Source: Tannerella sp. (GTDB taxonomy: Bacteria > Bacteroidota > Bacteroidia > Bacteroidales > Tannerellaceae). From it: 5,892 nt of DNA. Below, piece by piece: positions 1-5,892 of this stretch. The stretch is taken from positions 1 through 5,892 of the forward strand of contig JAIRXI010000383.1 in assembly GCA_031268395.1 (NCBI GenBank). The letters are read 5' to 3'. A program made the translations under genes and the position numbers. Position 1 is the stretch's first letter. Every line of letters begins with the position of its first letter. The notes under the pieces were generated by a model, which made no database searches, had not been told where the DNA came from, and saw only the letters and a list, made by a program, of their open reading frames with translations.

Positions 1-126
1 AAATCTCTACAGGAAGACCTCGAAAATCTGTTAATACAAATAAGCCGGCAACTAATCCCAAAACGGACTAAAAAAAGACATTTCTCCAGGATTACTAAAA
101 AAGGAAAATATCAAAAATATAAATAA
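1..126 (+). CDS. C-terminal tail of an unidentified protein (partial, possibly a transposase)
   Basis: Frame 1 is open from the first base to a TAA at 124-126, giving 41 codons of a gene that begins outside the window. The tail reads roughly KSLQEDLENLLIQISRQLIP followed by a strongly basic end rich in Lys and Arg. The pattern of an amphipathic helix, then LIP-K-R, then a basic tail resembles the ends of some IS4-like transposases of Bacteroidota. That is an impression from motif shape, not an alignment. By hand count the stretch is about 30% GC, far lower than the two complete genes downstream, which fits a mobile or otherwise foreign origin but does not prove it. An open frame this short could also arise by chance in AT-rich DNA. 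No terminator-like hairpin with a T run follows the stop; the 155-bp repeat begins 14 bp later. Confidence 0.45.
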   Translation, partial: KSLQEDLENLLIQISRQLIPKRTKKRHFSRITKKGKYQKYK

Positions 127-139
127 TATATATGCTATG

Positions 140-294
140 TTAGTGACATTGCGGCTGGGACGGGTGATTATGCTGCGTGCCGTTTTCTACCAACATTCCG
201 TCCCTGCCGGGACGGGCCATATTGCGTTGCGGGCCGTTTTTACCGGCAGGCCCTCTTCCGGACACGACAGGAAGTGTCTAATGGACATGTTGGG
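140..294 (+). repeat. Left copy of a 155-bp hairpin-rich inverted repeat
   Basis: This segment matches the reverse complement of 5639-5795 along its whole length, with about 12 substitutions and two single-base indels by hand alignment (about 90% identity). Similarity stops at both ends: outside TTAG on the left and TTGGG on the right the flanks differ. It contains several short stems: CCGTCCC (198-204) with GGGACGG (209-215), GGGCC (231-235) with GGCCC (249-253), and GACAC (261-265) with GTGTC (274-278). A further GGGACGG at 157-163 can compete for 198-204. The indels are single bases, so no reading frame is shared by both copies and a protein product is unlikely. The bases ATG flank the copy at 137-139 and 295-297, too short to count as a target duplication. 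It may be a dispersed intergenic element; no named family was recognised. Confidence 0.9.
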
Positions 295-370
295 ATGATT
301 TGCACTTTAGTGAGAAAGGCAAAATCAATTCCTGTGCGCGGAGGTCATGTCCGGTATTGTTCCGTCATGA

Positions 371-399
371 TGCGGCAAAAAGACAATAAAGTGCGGCAA
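371..399 (+). repeat. Short direct repeat TGCGGCAA upstream of the peptidase promoter
   Basis: TGCGGCAA occurs at 371-378 and again at 392-399, start-to-start spacing 21 bp, or about two helical turns. The pair lies just upstream of the candidate promoter at 415-446. That placement would suit a pair of activator half-sites, but eight bases repeated once is weak evidence. The rest of the gene-free stretch 295-414 shows no RNA gene, terminator or convincing small ORF. Confidence 0.25.
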
Positions 400-414
400 T
401 TTGGAATGCACCCA

Positions 415-446
415 TTAGGTATGATGAAAAATTTCGCGTAATTTTG
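415..446 (+). promoter_or_regulatory. Candidate Bacteroidota-type promoter for the peptidase operon
   Basis: TAATTTTG at 439-446 matches the Bacteroides -7 consensus TAnnTTTG exactly. A partial -33 element, TTAG (consensus TTTG or TTG), lies at 415-418 with a 20-bp spacer, within the usual range. Transcription would start near 452-456, leaving an AT-rich leader of about 40 nt before the ATG at 495. The -33 match is imperfect, so this is a prediction. Confidence 0.5.
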
Positions 447-494
447 TTCCGCAAATCAAAAGAAGCAGGATAATTAAACAATATACAATAGATT

Positions 495-3400
495 ATGAAA
501 CGGATATTATTTTTCTGGATGACTTTTCCTCTGTGGATGAATGCGGCCGACGAGGCGCGGTTACTGCGCTTTCCGACCACCAACGGTCGCGATGTGGTGT
601 TTACCTATGCCGGCGACCTGTACAGTGCGCCGCTGGCAGGCGGCGAAGCCCGGCGGCTGACCTCGCATGTGGGTTATGAAATGTTTCCCCGATTCTCGCC
701 GGACGGGCAAAGGATTGCATTTACCGGTCAGTATGACGGCAATACGGAAGTCTACGTCATTCCCGCAGACGGCGGCGAACCGCTGCGCGCGACCTGTACG
801 GCTACCAACCGCCGCGACGACCTGGGAGACCGCATGGGACCAAACAACATCGTAATGACCTGGACGCCGGACAGCCGCCGCATCCTATACCGCAACCGCA
901 TCAGCAGCGGTTTCGACGGCCGGCTCTACACGGTGGACAGGGAAGGCGGCCTTTCCGAACCCGTCCCCCTGCCCGAAGGCGGCTTTTGCAGCTATGCGCC
1001 GGACGGGAAACGGCTGGCTTACAACCGCGTCATGCGCGAGTTTCGCACCTGGAAATATTACCGGGGCGGAATGGCGGACGACATCTGGATCTACGATCCC
1101 GCCGGACAGACGGTAGAAAATATCACGAACAACGATGCACAGGACATTTTCCCGATGTGGATCGGAGAAGAAATCTATTTCCTTTCCGACCGCGACCGCA
1201 CCATGAATGTTTTTGTCTATCACACGGCAACGAAGAAAATTTCAAAAGTTACCAGTTTCACAGAATACGATGTGAAATTCCCGAGTACGAACGGCCGGCT
1301 CATCGTGTTCGAGAACGGCGGCTACCTGTATAAGCTGGACCCGGCAAGCAAAACGGCAGAAAAGATAACCGTCACCCTGGCATCCGACCTGGTCTATGCC
1401 CGCAGCGAAATCAGGGAGGGGAAGAATTACGTGACGGCCGCCAGCCTCTCGCCCGACGGGGAACGGCTGGCCGTGACGGCGCGCGGAGAGGTGTTCGACC
1501 TGCCGGCCGATAAGGGCGTGACGAAAAACGTCACCCGCTCGCCCGGTGCACACGAGCGGCTGGCGCAGTGGTCGCCCGACGGGAAACAGATCGCCTATAT
1601 CTCGGATGCCACCGGCGAAACGGAACTCTATGCACGGCCGGCCGAAGGGGGCGAACCGGTGCAGCTGACCGGGGAGAATGACACGTATATCCGTCATTTT
1701 GAATGGAGCCCGGACGGCAAATCCATCGTCTATACCGACCGCAAAAACCGCATCAACCTCCTGACGGTAGCAACAAAACAGCAGACAACACTCCTCCGGG
1801 AGCCGCTTGGCGAGCCGCACGACGTGCATTTTTCGCCGGACGGGCAATGGCTGACCTATACCAAAATGATTGAAAATGAATTTGACGTGGTCTATGTATA
1901 CAGTCTGGCGGAAAAGAAGGAATATCCGGTGACCGACCGCTGGTACGAATCCTTTTCGCCGGTATTCAGTACGGACGGCAAATATATCGTATTCAGTTCC
2001 AAACGCGACTTCAATCCGGTCTATGGCGCGCTCGAATGGAATCACGTGTTCGGATATGAAAACGGTGTCTATCTGGCCCTGCTGAAGAAGGACACCCCTT
2101 CGCCCTTCCTGGAAGAAAAGCCGGAAGCGCCGGCGAAAACGGAAACCGGCGGAAAAGACAGTTCGGAAAAGAAAGACGGCAAGTCCGGTAACGGGAAAAA
2201 GACCGCCGGGAGCGGAGACGGAAGCGCGGCGGTCGTCATCGACATCGAGGGACTGGCGGAGCGTATCGTCCGGATTCCCGTACCCGCAGGACGCTACGGG
2301 AATTTCTATTCGGACGGGAAGAAAGTCTATTACACGCGCGGCGGTTCCACCTACCTCTACGACCTGAACACACAGAAGGAAGAGAGCGTGGCAGACGGTG
2401 CGTCGATGACCGTCGAGCCGGGACGGCAGAAAGCGCTGTTTACCAAAAACAGAAACCAGTTCTTTGCCGTCAGTATCCCGTCGGGAAAAGCCGACCTGAA
2501 AGACGCGGTCGATCTGTCGAACATGAAAATCGCGACCGACTGTCCCCGGGAATGGGCACAGGTGTTTGACGAAGCCTGGCGTGCCTTCCGCGACGGATTC
2601 TATGTCGAAAACATGCACGGCGTGGACTGGAAAGCGATGAAGGAAAAATACGCCGTATGGCTGCCTTACGTGAAGAACCGTATGGATCTGAATTACGTCA
2701 TCGGCGAGATGATCGGCGAATTGAACTGCGGACATGCCTACATCACCACGGGCGAGATGGAACGCCCCGGACGTATCTTCACCGGGCTGCTGGGCGCGCA
2801 GATCTCGCGCGACGAAAGCGGATTCTTCCGTCTGGAAAAGATTCTGCCCGGCGTCCCGTGGAACAGGTCGTTGCGTTCGCCCCTGACCGACCCCGGCATC
2901 GAAGCCCGTGAAGGCGAATTTATCGTGGCAGTCGACGGCATCCCGGCCAACAGCGTGAAAGACCTGTATACCCTGCTGACAGGGAAAGCCAACATCCCGA
3001 CCGAGCTTCTGCTCAACGGCAAACCCCGGCTGGAGGGCGCGCGGAAAGTGGTGATCCGTCCGCTGGACGACGAATACCCGCTCTACCATCATCAGTGGGT
3101 ACAGGAAAATATCGCGAAGGTAGACAGCGCCTCAAACGGCCGAATCGGATACATCTACATTCCGGACATGAGTGCCGAAGGACTGGTCGAATTTGCCCGG
3201 TATTTCTATCCGCAGCTGGACAGGGAAGGGCTGATCATCGACGACCGTGCCAACGGCGGCGGCAACATATCGCCCATGATACTCGAACGCCTGGCACGCG
3301 AACCCTACCGGATGACGATGCGCCGCGGATCGACGCATACGGGAACGGTGCCCGACGCCGTCCAGGTCGGGCCTAAAGTCTGCCTGATCAACAAATATTC

Positions 3401-3746
3401 CGCGTCGGACGGCGACCTGTTCCCGTGGGGATTCCGCGCACTGAACCTGGGCAAGCTGATCGGCACCCGCACGTGGGGCGGCATTGTCGGCATCAGCGGT
3501 TCGCTGCCCTTTATCGACGGAACGGATCTGCGCGTGCCGTTCTTTACCAGTTACGACGTGAAAACGGGCGACTGGATCATCGAAAACAGAGGCGTCGATC
3601 CGGACATCCGGGTGGATAACGATCCGGTCAGGGAGTGGAACGGTCAGGACGAACAGCTCGACCGTGCGGTCCGGGAGGTGATGAATGAATTGAAAAACCG
3701 CAAACCCCTGCCCGGCGTTCCCGCTCCGAGGGTCTGGAACAAATAA
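495..3746 (+). CDS. Exported tricorn-like S41 serine peptidase
   Basis: This is a tricorn protease homologue of peptidase family S41, expected to trim peptides to shorter products. At 1083 aa it is close to the full length of archaeal tricorn. Residues 1-18 form a signal peptide (Lys-Arg, a hydrophobic core, then MNAAD), so it should act in the periplasm, unlike cytosolic archaeal tricorn. Two beta-propellers follow to about residue 660, marked by SPDG-type motifs near 68, 319, 360, 405, 447 and 492. A Lys/Glu/Gly-rich low-complexity insert spans about 540-579. The catalytic part comprises a C1 region from about 686, a PDZ domain at about 760-850, and a C2 region with NGGG (920-923, oxyanion area). 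Likely catalytic residues are His747 in GELNCGH, Ser971 in SASDGD and Glu1030 in IENRGVDPD. The serine preceding His746 in Thermoplasma tricorn is Gly746 here. The start was chosen for its signal peptide and AT-rich leader. The next gene starts 27 bp after the stop. Confidence 0.93.
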   Translation: MKRILFFWMTFPLWMNAADEARLLRFPTTNGRDVVFTYAGDLYSAPLAGGEARRLTSHVGYEMFPRFSPDGQRIAFTGQYDGNTEVYVIPADGGEPLRATCTATNRRDDLGDRMGPNNIVMTWTPDSRRILYRNRISSGFDGRLYTVDREGGLSEPVPLPEGGFCSYAPDGKRLAYNRVMREFRTWKYYRGGMADDIWIYDPAGQTVENITNNDAQDIFPMWIGEEIYFLSDRDRTMNVFVYHTATKKISKVTSFTEYDVKFPSTNGRLIVFENGGYLYKLDPASKTAEKITVTLASDLVYARSEIREGKNYVTAASLSPDGERLAVTARGEVFDLPADKGVTKNVTRSPGAHERLAQWSPDGKQIAYISDATGETELYARPAEGGEPVQLTGENDTYIRHFEWSPDGKSIVYTDRKNRINLLTVATKQQTTLLREPLGEPHDVHFSPDGQWLTYTKMIENEFDVVYVYSLAEKKEYPVTDRWYESFSPVFSTDGKYIVFSSKRDFNPVYGALEWNHVFGYENGVYLALLKKDTPSPFLEEKPEAPAKTETGGKDSSEKKDGKSGNGKKTAGSGDGSAAVVIDIEGLAERIVRIPVPAGRYGNFYSDGKKVYYTRGGSTYLYDLNTQKEESVADGASMTVEPGRQKALFTKNRNQFFAVSIPSGKADLKDAVDLSNMKIATDCPREWAQVFDEAWRAFRDGFYVENMHGVDWKAMKEKYAVWLPYVKNRMDLNYVIGEMIGELNCGHAYITTGEMERPGRIFTGLLGAQISRDESGFFRLEKILPGVPWNRSLRSPLTDPGIEAREGEFIVAVDGIPANSVKDLYTLLTGKANIPTELLLNGKPRLEGARKVVIRPLDDEYPLYHHQWVQENIAKVDSASNGRIGYIYIPDMSAEGLVEFARYFYPQLDREGLIIDDRANGGGNISPMILERLAREPYRMTMRRGSTHTGTVPDAVQVGPKVCLINKYSASDGDLFPWGFRALNLGKLIGTRTWGGIVGISGSLPFIDGTDLRVPFFTSYDVKTGDWIIENRGVDPDIRVDNDPVREWNGQDEQLDRAVREVMNELKNRKPLPGVPAPRVWNK

Positions 3747-3773
3747 ACCCAAAACAGCGCCTCGAAAAGAAAA

Positions 3774-5540
3774 ATGGCCCAAATGTTCAGTATAGATACC
3801 TTTGACCGGGAAATCAGCGCCGCCATCGTCCGGCGCGGAAAGGAGTATTTTGCAAACGGCGCGGTATCCGCGCTTGAGGAAACGGACGGTACATGGTCCG
3901 CCGAAGTATCAGGGACGGACGATTACAGGGTGGAGATACAGCTGGACGGCAGGGGCACGGTCACCGGATGGTCGTGCGACTGCCCTTACGACGGCTCCGT
4001 ATGCAAACATGCCGTGGCCGTATGCTTTGCCGTCCGGAAAGAACGGGGAGACAACGCGGCATCCCCTTCCACAAAAAAGACAAAGAACAGCTTCGCCTCC
4101 CTGCTCGACAAAATCACGCGGGATGAATACAGGGATTTCATCCTCCGCCATGCAGCGGCGGACAGGGATTTCAAAGCGAAATTCGAGCTGGCATTCAGCA
4201 ACAAAAGCGAGATGGATGTCGGAAAAAAGTACGGCGAACTGATACGGAAAATCATACGCCGCCACTCCGACCGGGGATTTCTCGACTATCGTGCCACCAT
4301 ACGGGCGGCCAGAGAGATCGGGCAACTGATTCGCGACGGAGAGGGGATGATTGCAGGCGGAAACTTCACCGGCGCCGTTTCGCTGGCGGAAGCCTGCCTG
4401 AAAGAACTGCCGGAGGTGATCGGCGAGTGCGACGATTCCAGCGGCGAACTGGGAGGCGCCATGGACGACGCCATCGCACTGCTGGATACGTGCGCCCGTT
4501 CGGACGCTGCCGCCATCGGGCTAAAGGAACAGATATACACGTTCCTCGAAGCCGAATTGCAGCAGGACGTCTATTTCAACAGCGGAGATTTCGGGCAAAG
4601 CATGTTCGGCCTTTTCAGGCATCTTGCCATACAACTTTCACATACGGACGGATTTGTCCGGTTCGTAGACAAAAAGGAGGAGACGCTCCGGACGGCGGCT
4701 GATTCCTGCCACCACGAATACCGCCGGGAGTTCTTTCTGAAGCAGAAAATCGGCTTCTGCCGGGAAACCGGCCGGGAGGACATGGCCGAAAAACTGGAAC
4801 TGAAGCATCTGGACATTGTAGAGATACGGCGGAAAAAAGTATGTCAGGCGATGGACAGCCACGATTTCCGTACCGCCAGACAGCTGATAAACGACGGTAT
4901 CCGAATCGCCGAAAGCCGGAAGCATCCGGGCACGGTATCCGAATGGCAGAAGGAACTGCTGCACATTGCCGTGCTGGAAAACGACACGGACACGGTGCGG
5001 CAGTGGAGCCTTCATTTCGCCTTCGACTGCGGCAGATTCAGCGTGGAATACTACCGGCAGTGGAAGCAGACATACTCCGCCGCCGAATGGCCGGAGATAC
5101 GGGAAAAGCTGATTGCCGACAGGACAGCCGCCGTCGACCGGGAATTTACCGGCCGAAAGACGGCCTTCTTCGGTCATTTGCAAAAGACATATCATTTCAC
5201 CCTTGCCCCCATTTACATCGAAGAGCAGATGTGGGACAGGCTGTTGCCTCTGGTGCAGTCCGAATGCAGCCTGGGCGTGCTTGCGCGGTATCACGACTGT
5301 CTGGCCAGGCGCTATCCCGCCGAAATGCTGGAAATGTATCTTCCCGCATGGGTAAAACTGGCTGCAAAGGTGAGCAGCCGAAGCGAGTATGCCACGCTTG
5401 CCGGGCAAATGCAAAAGGTGATGCGCGACATCCCGGAAGGGAAAATCCGGATACGGGAACTCGCCCGCACCCTGATTGCGCAGCATCCCCGGCGGCCGGC
5501 CATGATCGACGAACTGAAACGGGTGCTGGCCGGCGACTGA
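3774..5540 (+). CDS. SWIM zinc-finger protein with long helical C-terminal region
   Basis: The 588-aa product has an N-terminal segment (about 5-60) typical of SWIM proteins, with RRGKEYFANGAVSAL and an alternating strand pattern. The zinc-binding motif follows: Cys68-x-Cys70-x6-Cys77-x-His79, in WSCDCPYDGSVCKHAVAV. SWIM domains are known to bind DNA, RNA or protein; which applies here cannot be told. A polar Lys/Thr/Ser linker lies near 88-103. The remainder is predicted by eye to be almost entirely helical and TPR- or HEAT-like, ending in a basic RRPAMIDELKRVL segment of a kind common at the ends of such proteins. There is no signal peptide or membrane segment, so it should be cytoplasmic. 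The gene starts 27 bp after the peptidase stop with no intervening terminator, so co-transcription is likely. Only a purine-rich GAAAAGAAAA stretch precedes the ATG; Met4 at 3783 is an alternative start. No nuclease, helicase or VWA/MoxR partner gene is visible in the window. Confidence 0.85.
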   Translation: MAQMFSIDTFDREISAAIVRRGKEYFANGAVSALEETDGTWSAEVSGTDDYRVEIQLDGRGTVTGWSCDCPYDGSVCKHAVAVCFAVRKERGDNAASPSTKKTKNSFASLLDKITRDEYRDFILRHAAADRDFKAKFELAFSNKSEMDVGKKYGELIRKIIRRHSDRGFLDYRATIRAAREIGQLIRDGEGMIAGGNFTGAVSLAEACLKELPEVIGECDDSSGELGGAMDDAIALLDTCARSDAAAIGLKEQIYTFLEAELQQDVYFNSGDFGQSMFGLFRHLAIQLSHTDGFVRFVDKKEETLRTAADSCHHEYRREFFLKQKIGFCRETGREDMAEKLELKHLDIVEIRRKKVCQAMDSHDFRTARQLINDGIRIAESRKHPGTVSEWQKELLHIAVLENDTDTVRQWSLHFAFDCGRFSVEYYRQWKQTYSAAEWPEIREKLIADRTAAVDREFTGRKTAFFGHLQKTYHFTLAPIYIEEQMWDRLLPLVQSECSLGVLARYHDCLARRYPAEMLEMYLPAWVKLAAKVSSRSEYATLAGQMQKVMRDIPEGKIRIRELARTLIAQHPRRPAMIDELKRVLAGD

Positions 5541-5557
5541 CGGCAGGGTCCAAAGCA

Positions 5558-5592
5558 CGCAGATGACGCAGATTTGGAAGATGTGCGCAGAT
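5558..5592 (+). repeat. Three CGCAGAT units after the operon
   Basis: CGCAGAT occurs at 5558-5564, 5567-5573 and 5586-5592, starting 18 bp after the SWIM gene stop. The first two units share the extended form ACGCAGATGACGCAGAT. Similar CGCAGATGACGCAGAT strings are, from memory, common in intergenic DNA of Bacteroidota and other bacteria, so this may be a fragment of a dispersed low-complexity repeat. No protein or RNA product is suggested. Confidence 0.6.
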
Positions 5593-5599
5593 ACGGGAG

Positions 5600-5628
5600 C
5601 GGATAAACGTCGGGAACGGACGTATCCG
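5600..5628 (+). terminator. Bulged hairpin downstream of the operon, weak terminator candidate
   Basis: CGGATA (5600-5605) pairs with TATCCG (5623-5628). After a two-base AA bulge, CGTC (5608-5611) pairs with GACG (5619-5622) around a 7-nt loop. That makes 10 base pairs located 60 bp after the SWIM gene stop. No T run follows on either strand, so it is not a canonical intrinsic terminator. It could be a 3'-end stabilising hairpin. Confidence 0.35.
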
Positions 5629-5638
5629 AACAGATAAA

Positions 5639-5795
5639 CCCAACATGTCCATTAGACACTTCCCCGTCGTGTCCGGAAGAGGGCCTGCCGGCAAAAAACG
5701 GCCCGCAACGCACGATGGCCCGTCCCAGCCGGGACGGAATGTTGGCAGAAAACGGAATGCAGCAGAATCACCCGTCCCGGCCGCAATGTCGCTAA
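5639..5795 (-). repeat. Right copy of the hairpin-rich repeat, inverted
   Basis: This 157-bp segment is the reverse-complement partner of 140-294. The same stems are present: CCGTCCC (5720-5726) with GGGACGG (5731-5737), GGGCC with GGCCC around the A-rich loop at about 5680-5703, and GACAC with GTGTC at about 5654-5672. The two indels relative to the left copy lie in the loops of the last two stems. A longer alternative pairing, GCCGGGACGG (5728-5737) with CCGTCCCGGC (5772-5781), is perfect over 10 bp in this copy. ATAAA lies just inside the copy (5634-5638) and again at 5797-5801, one base beyond the outer end. This could be a target duplication, but the DNA is AT-rich and the left copy has no equivalent. 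The outer edge lies 16 bp before the -7 box of the next gene. Confidence 0.9.
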
Positions 5796-5806
5796 TATAA
5801 AAAATG

Positions 5807-5835
5807 AATTGTATCTTTGCGGTCAAAATACAATT
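5807..5835 (+). promoter_or_regulatory. Operator-like inverted repeat across the promoter of the right-hand gene
   Basis: AATTGTAT (5807-5814) and ATACAATT (5828-5835) are perfect 8-bp inverted repeats with centres 21 bp apart, about two helical turns. They span the -7 box and the expected transcription start. Related GAATTG (5861-5866) and CAATTC (5873-5878) lie at the start of the coding region. This geometry suits a dimeric repressor, but the AT-rich composition raises the chance of coincidence. Confidence 0.35.
5812..5819 (+). promoter_or_regulatory. Candidate -7 promoter element of the right-hand gene
   Basis: TATCTTTG is an exact match to the Bacteroides TAnnTTTG box. The -33 region would fall at about 5787-5793, inside the outer end of the right repeat copy, where no good TTG or TTTG is present. 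Transcription would begin near 5825, about 15 nt before the ATG at 5840. Confidence 0.55.
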
Positions 5836-5839
5836 AAAC

Positions 5840-5892
5840 ATGACGTCAAATATATCCATGGAATTGAGTTATCAATTCAGATCGGCCCTTCA
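5840..5892 (+). CDS. Start of an unidentified gene (partial)
   Basis: An ATG at 5840 opens a frame to the window end, beginning MTSNISMELSYQFRSAL; 17 complete codons are visible. The preceding AT-rich leader and exact TAnnTTTG box support a real gene start. An in-frame ATG at 5804 is upstream of and overlaps the promoter box, so it is less likely. Met7 at 5858 is a further alternative. Too little protein is present to assign a family, and no signal peptide is evident in what can be seen. Confidence 0.55.
   Translation, partial: MTSNISMELSYQFRSAL

Noticed and set aside
140..294. CRISPR array or tRNA/rRNA gene in the hairpin-rich repeat
   Set aside because: There are no regularly spaced direct repeats, no cloverleaf arms with an anticodon loop, and no rRNA-like conserved blocks.
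347..441. Possible leader peptides: a 7-codon frame at 347-370 preceded by GGAGG, overlapping a 24-codon frame at 367-441
   Set aside because: GGAGG is only two bases from the ATG, too close to act as a ribosome site. The second frame runs into the -7 box of the candidate promoter. There is no support from composition.
1242..3092. A 616-codon open frame on the minus strand inside the peptidase gene
   Set aside because: It lies antisense to a gene with clear signal peptide, propeller and catalytic motifs. Its translation is compositionally odd and shows no recognisable domain. Long antisense frames are expected opposite GC-rich codon usage.
4638..5558. A 306-codon minus-strand frame across the SWIM gene
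   Set aside because: It is a shadow of the SWIM gene, with no domain, leader or promoter of its own.
137..5801. Target-site duplication around the repeats
   Set aside because: No matching sequence lies outside the two outer ends. The ATG/ATG pair at the left copy and the offset ATAAA/ATAAA pair at the right copy differ in length and sit in AT-rich DNA.
5197..5859. Minus-strand frames running through the right repeat
   Set aside because: The corresponding frame in the left repeat copy is broken by single-base indels, so coding is not conserved. Hypothetical proteins called here would be artefacts.

Overview
The window looks like chromosomal DNA of a member of the Bacteroidota, probably order Bacteroidales. 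Three things point there: promoter-like TAnnTTTG boxes, AT-rich leaders without a clear Shine-Dalgarno sequence, and an exported tricorn-type peptidase with a lysine-rich propeller insert. The two complete genes are GC-rich, while the two window edges are AT-rich. I cannot name a genus from sequence alone.

Layout. Positions 1-126 hold the basic C-terminal tail of an unidentified protein running in from the left. A 155-bp GC-rich, hairpin-rich repeat follows at 140-294. The next 200 bp contain a short direct repeat and a candidate promoter. Two same-strand genes come next, 27 bp apart and probably one operon: an exported tricorn-like S41 serine peptidase (495-3746, 1083 aa) and a SWIM zinc-finger protein with a long helical C-terminal part (3774-5540, 588 aa). 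After the operon lie three CGCAGAT units, a bulged hairpin, and an inverted second copy of the 155-bp repeat (5639-5795). The window ends with a promoter-like segment and the first 17 codons of an unidentified gene (from 5840).

How the parts relate. The two complete genes form a compact cassette bracketed by the inverted repeats, and the cassette carries its own promoter. The peptidase should act outside the cytoplasm on peptides. The SWIM protein has no export signal and probably binds nucleic acid or protein in the cytoplasm. No functional link between them is visible beyond co-orientation and spacing.

The least explained feature is the repeat pair. The copies are about 90% identical. Frame-breaking indels argue against protein coding. 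Short stems are conserved while many differences fall in loops, and one arm can pair with either of two partners. It could be a dispersed non-autonomous element or a structured RNA or terminator element. I do not recognise a named family.
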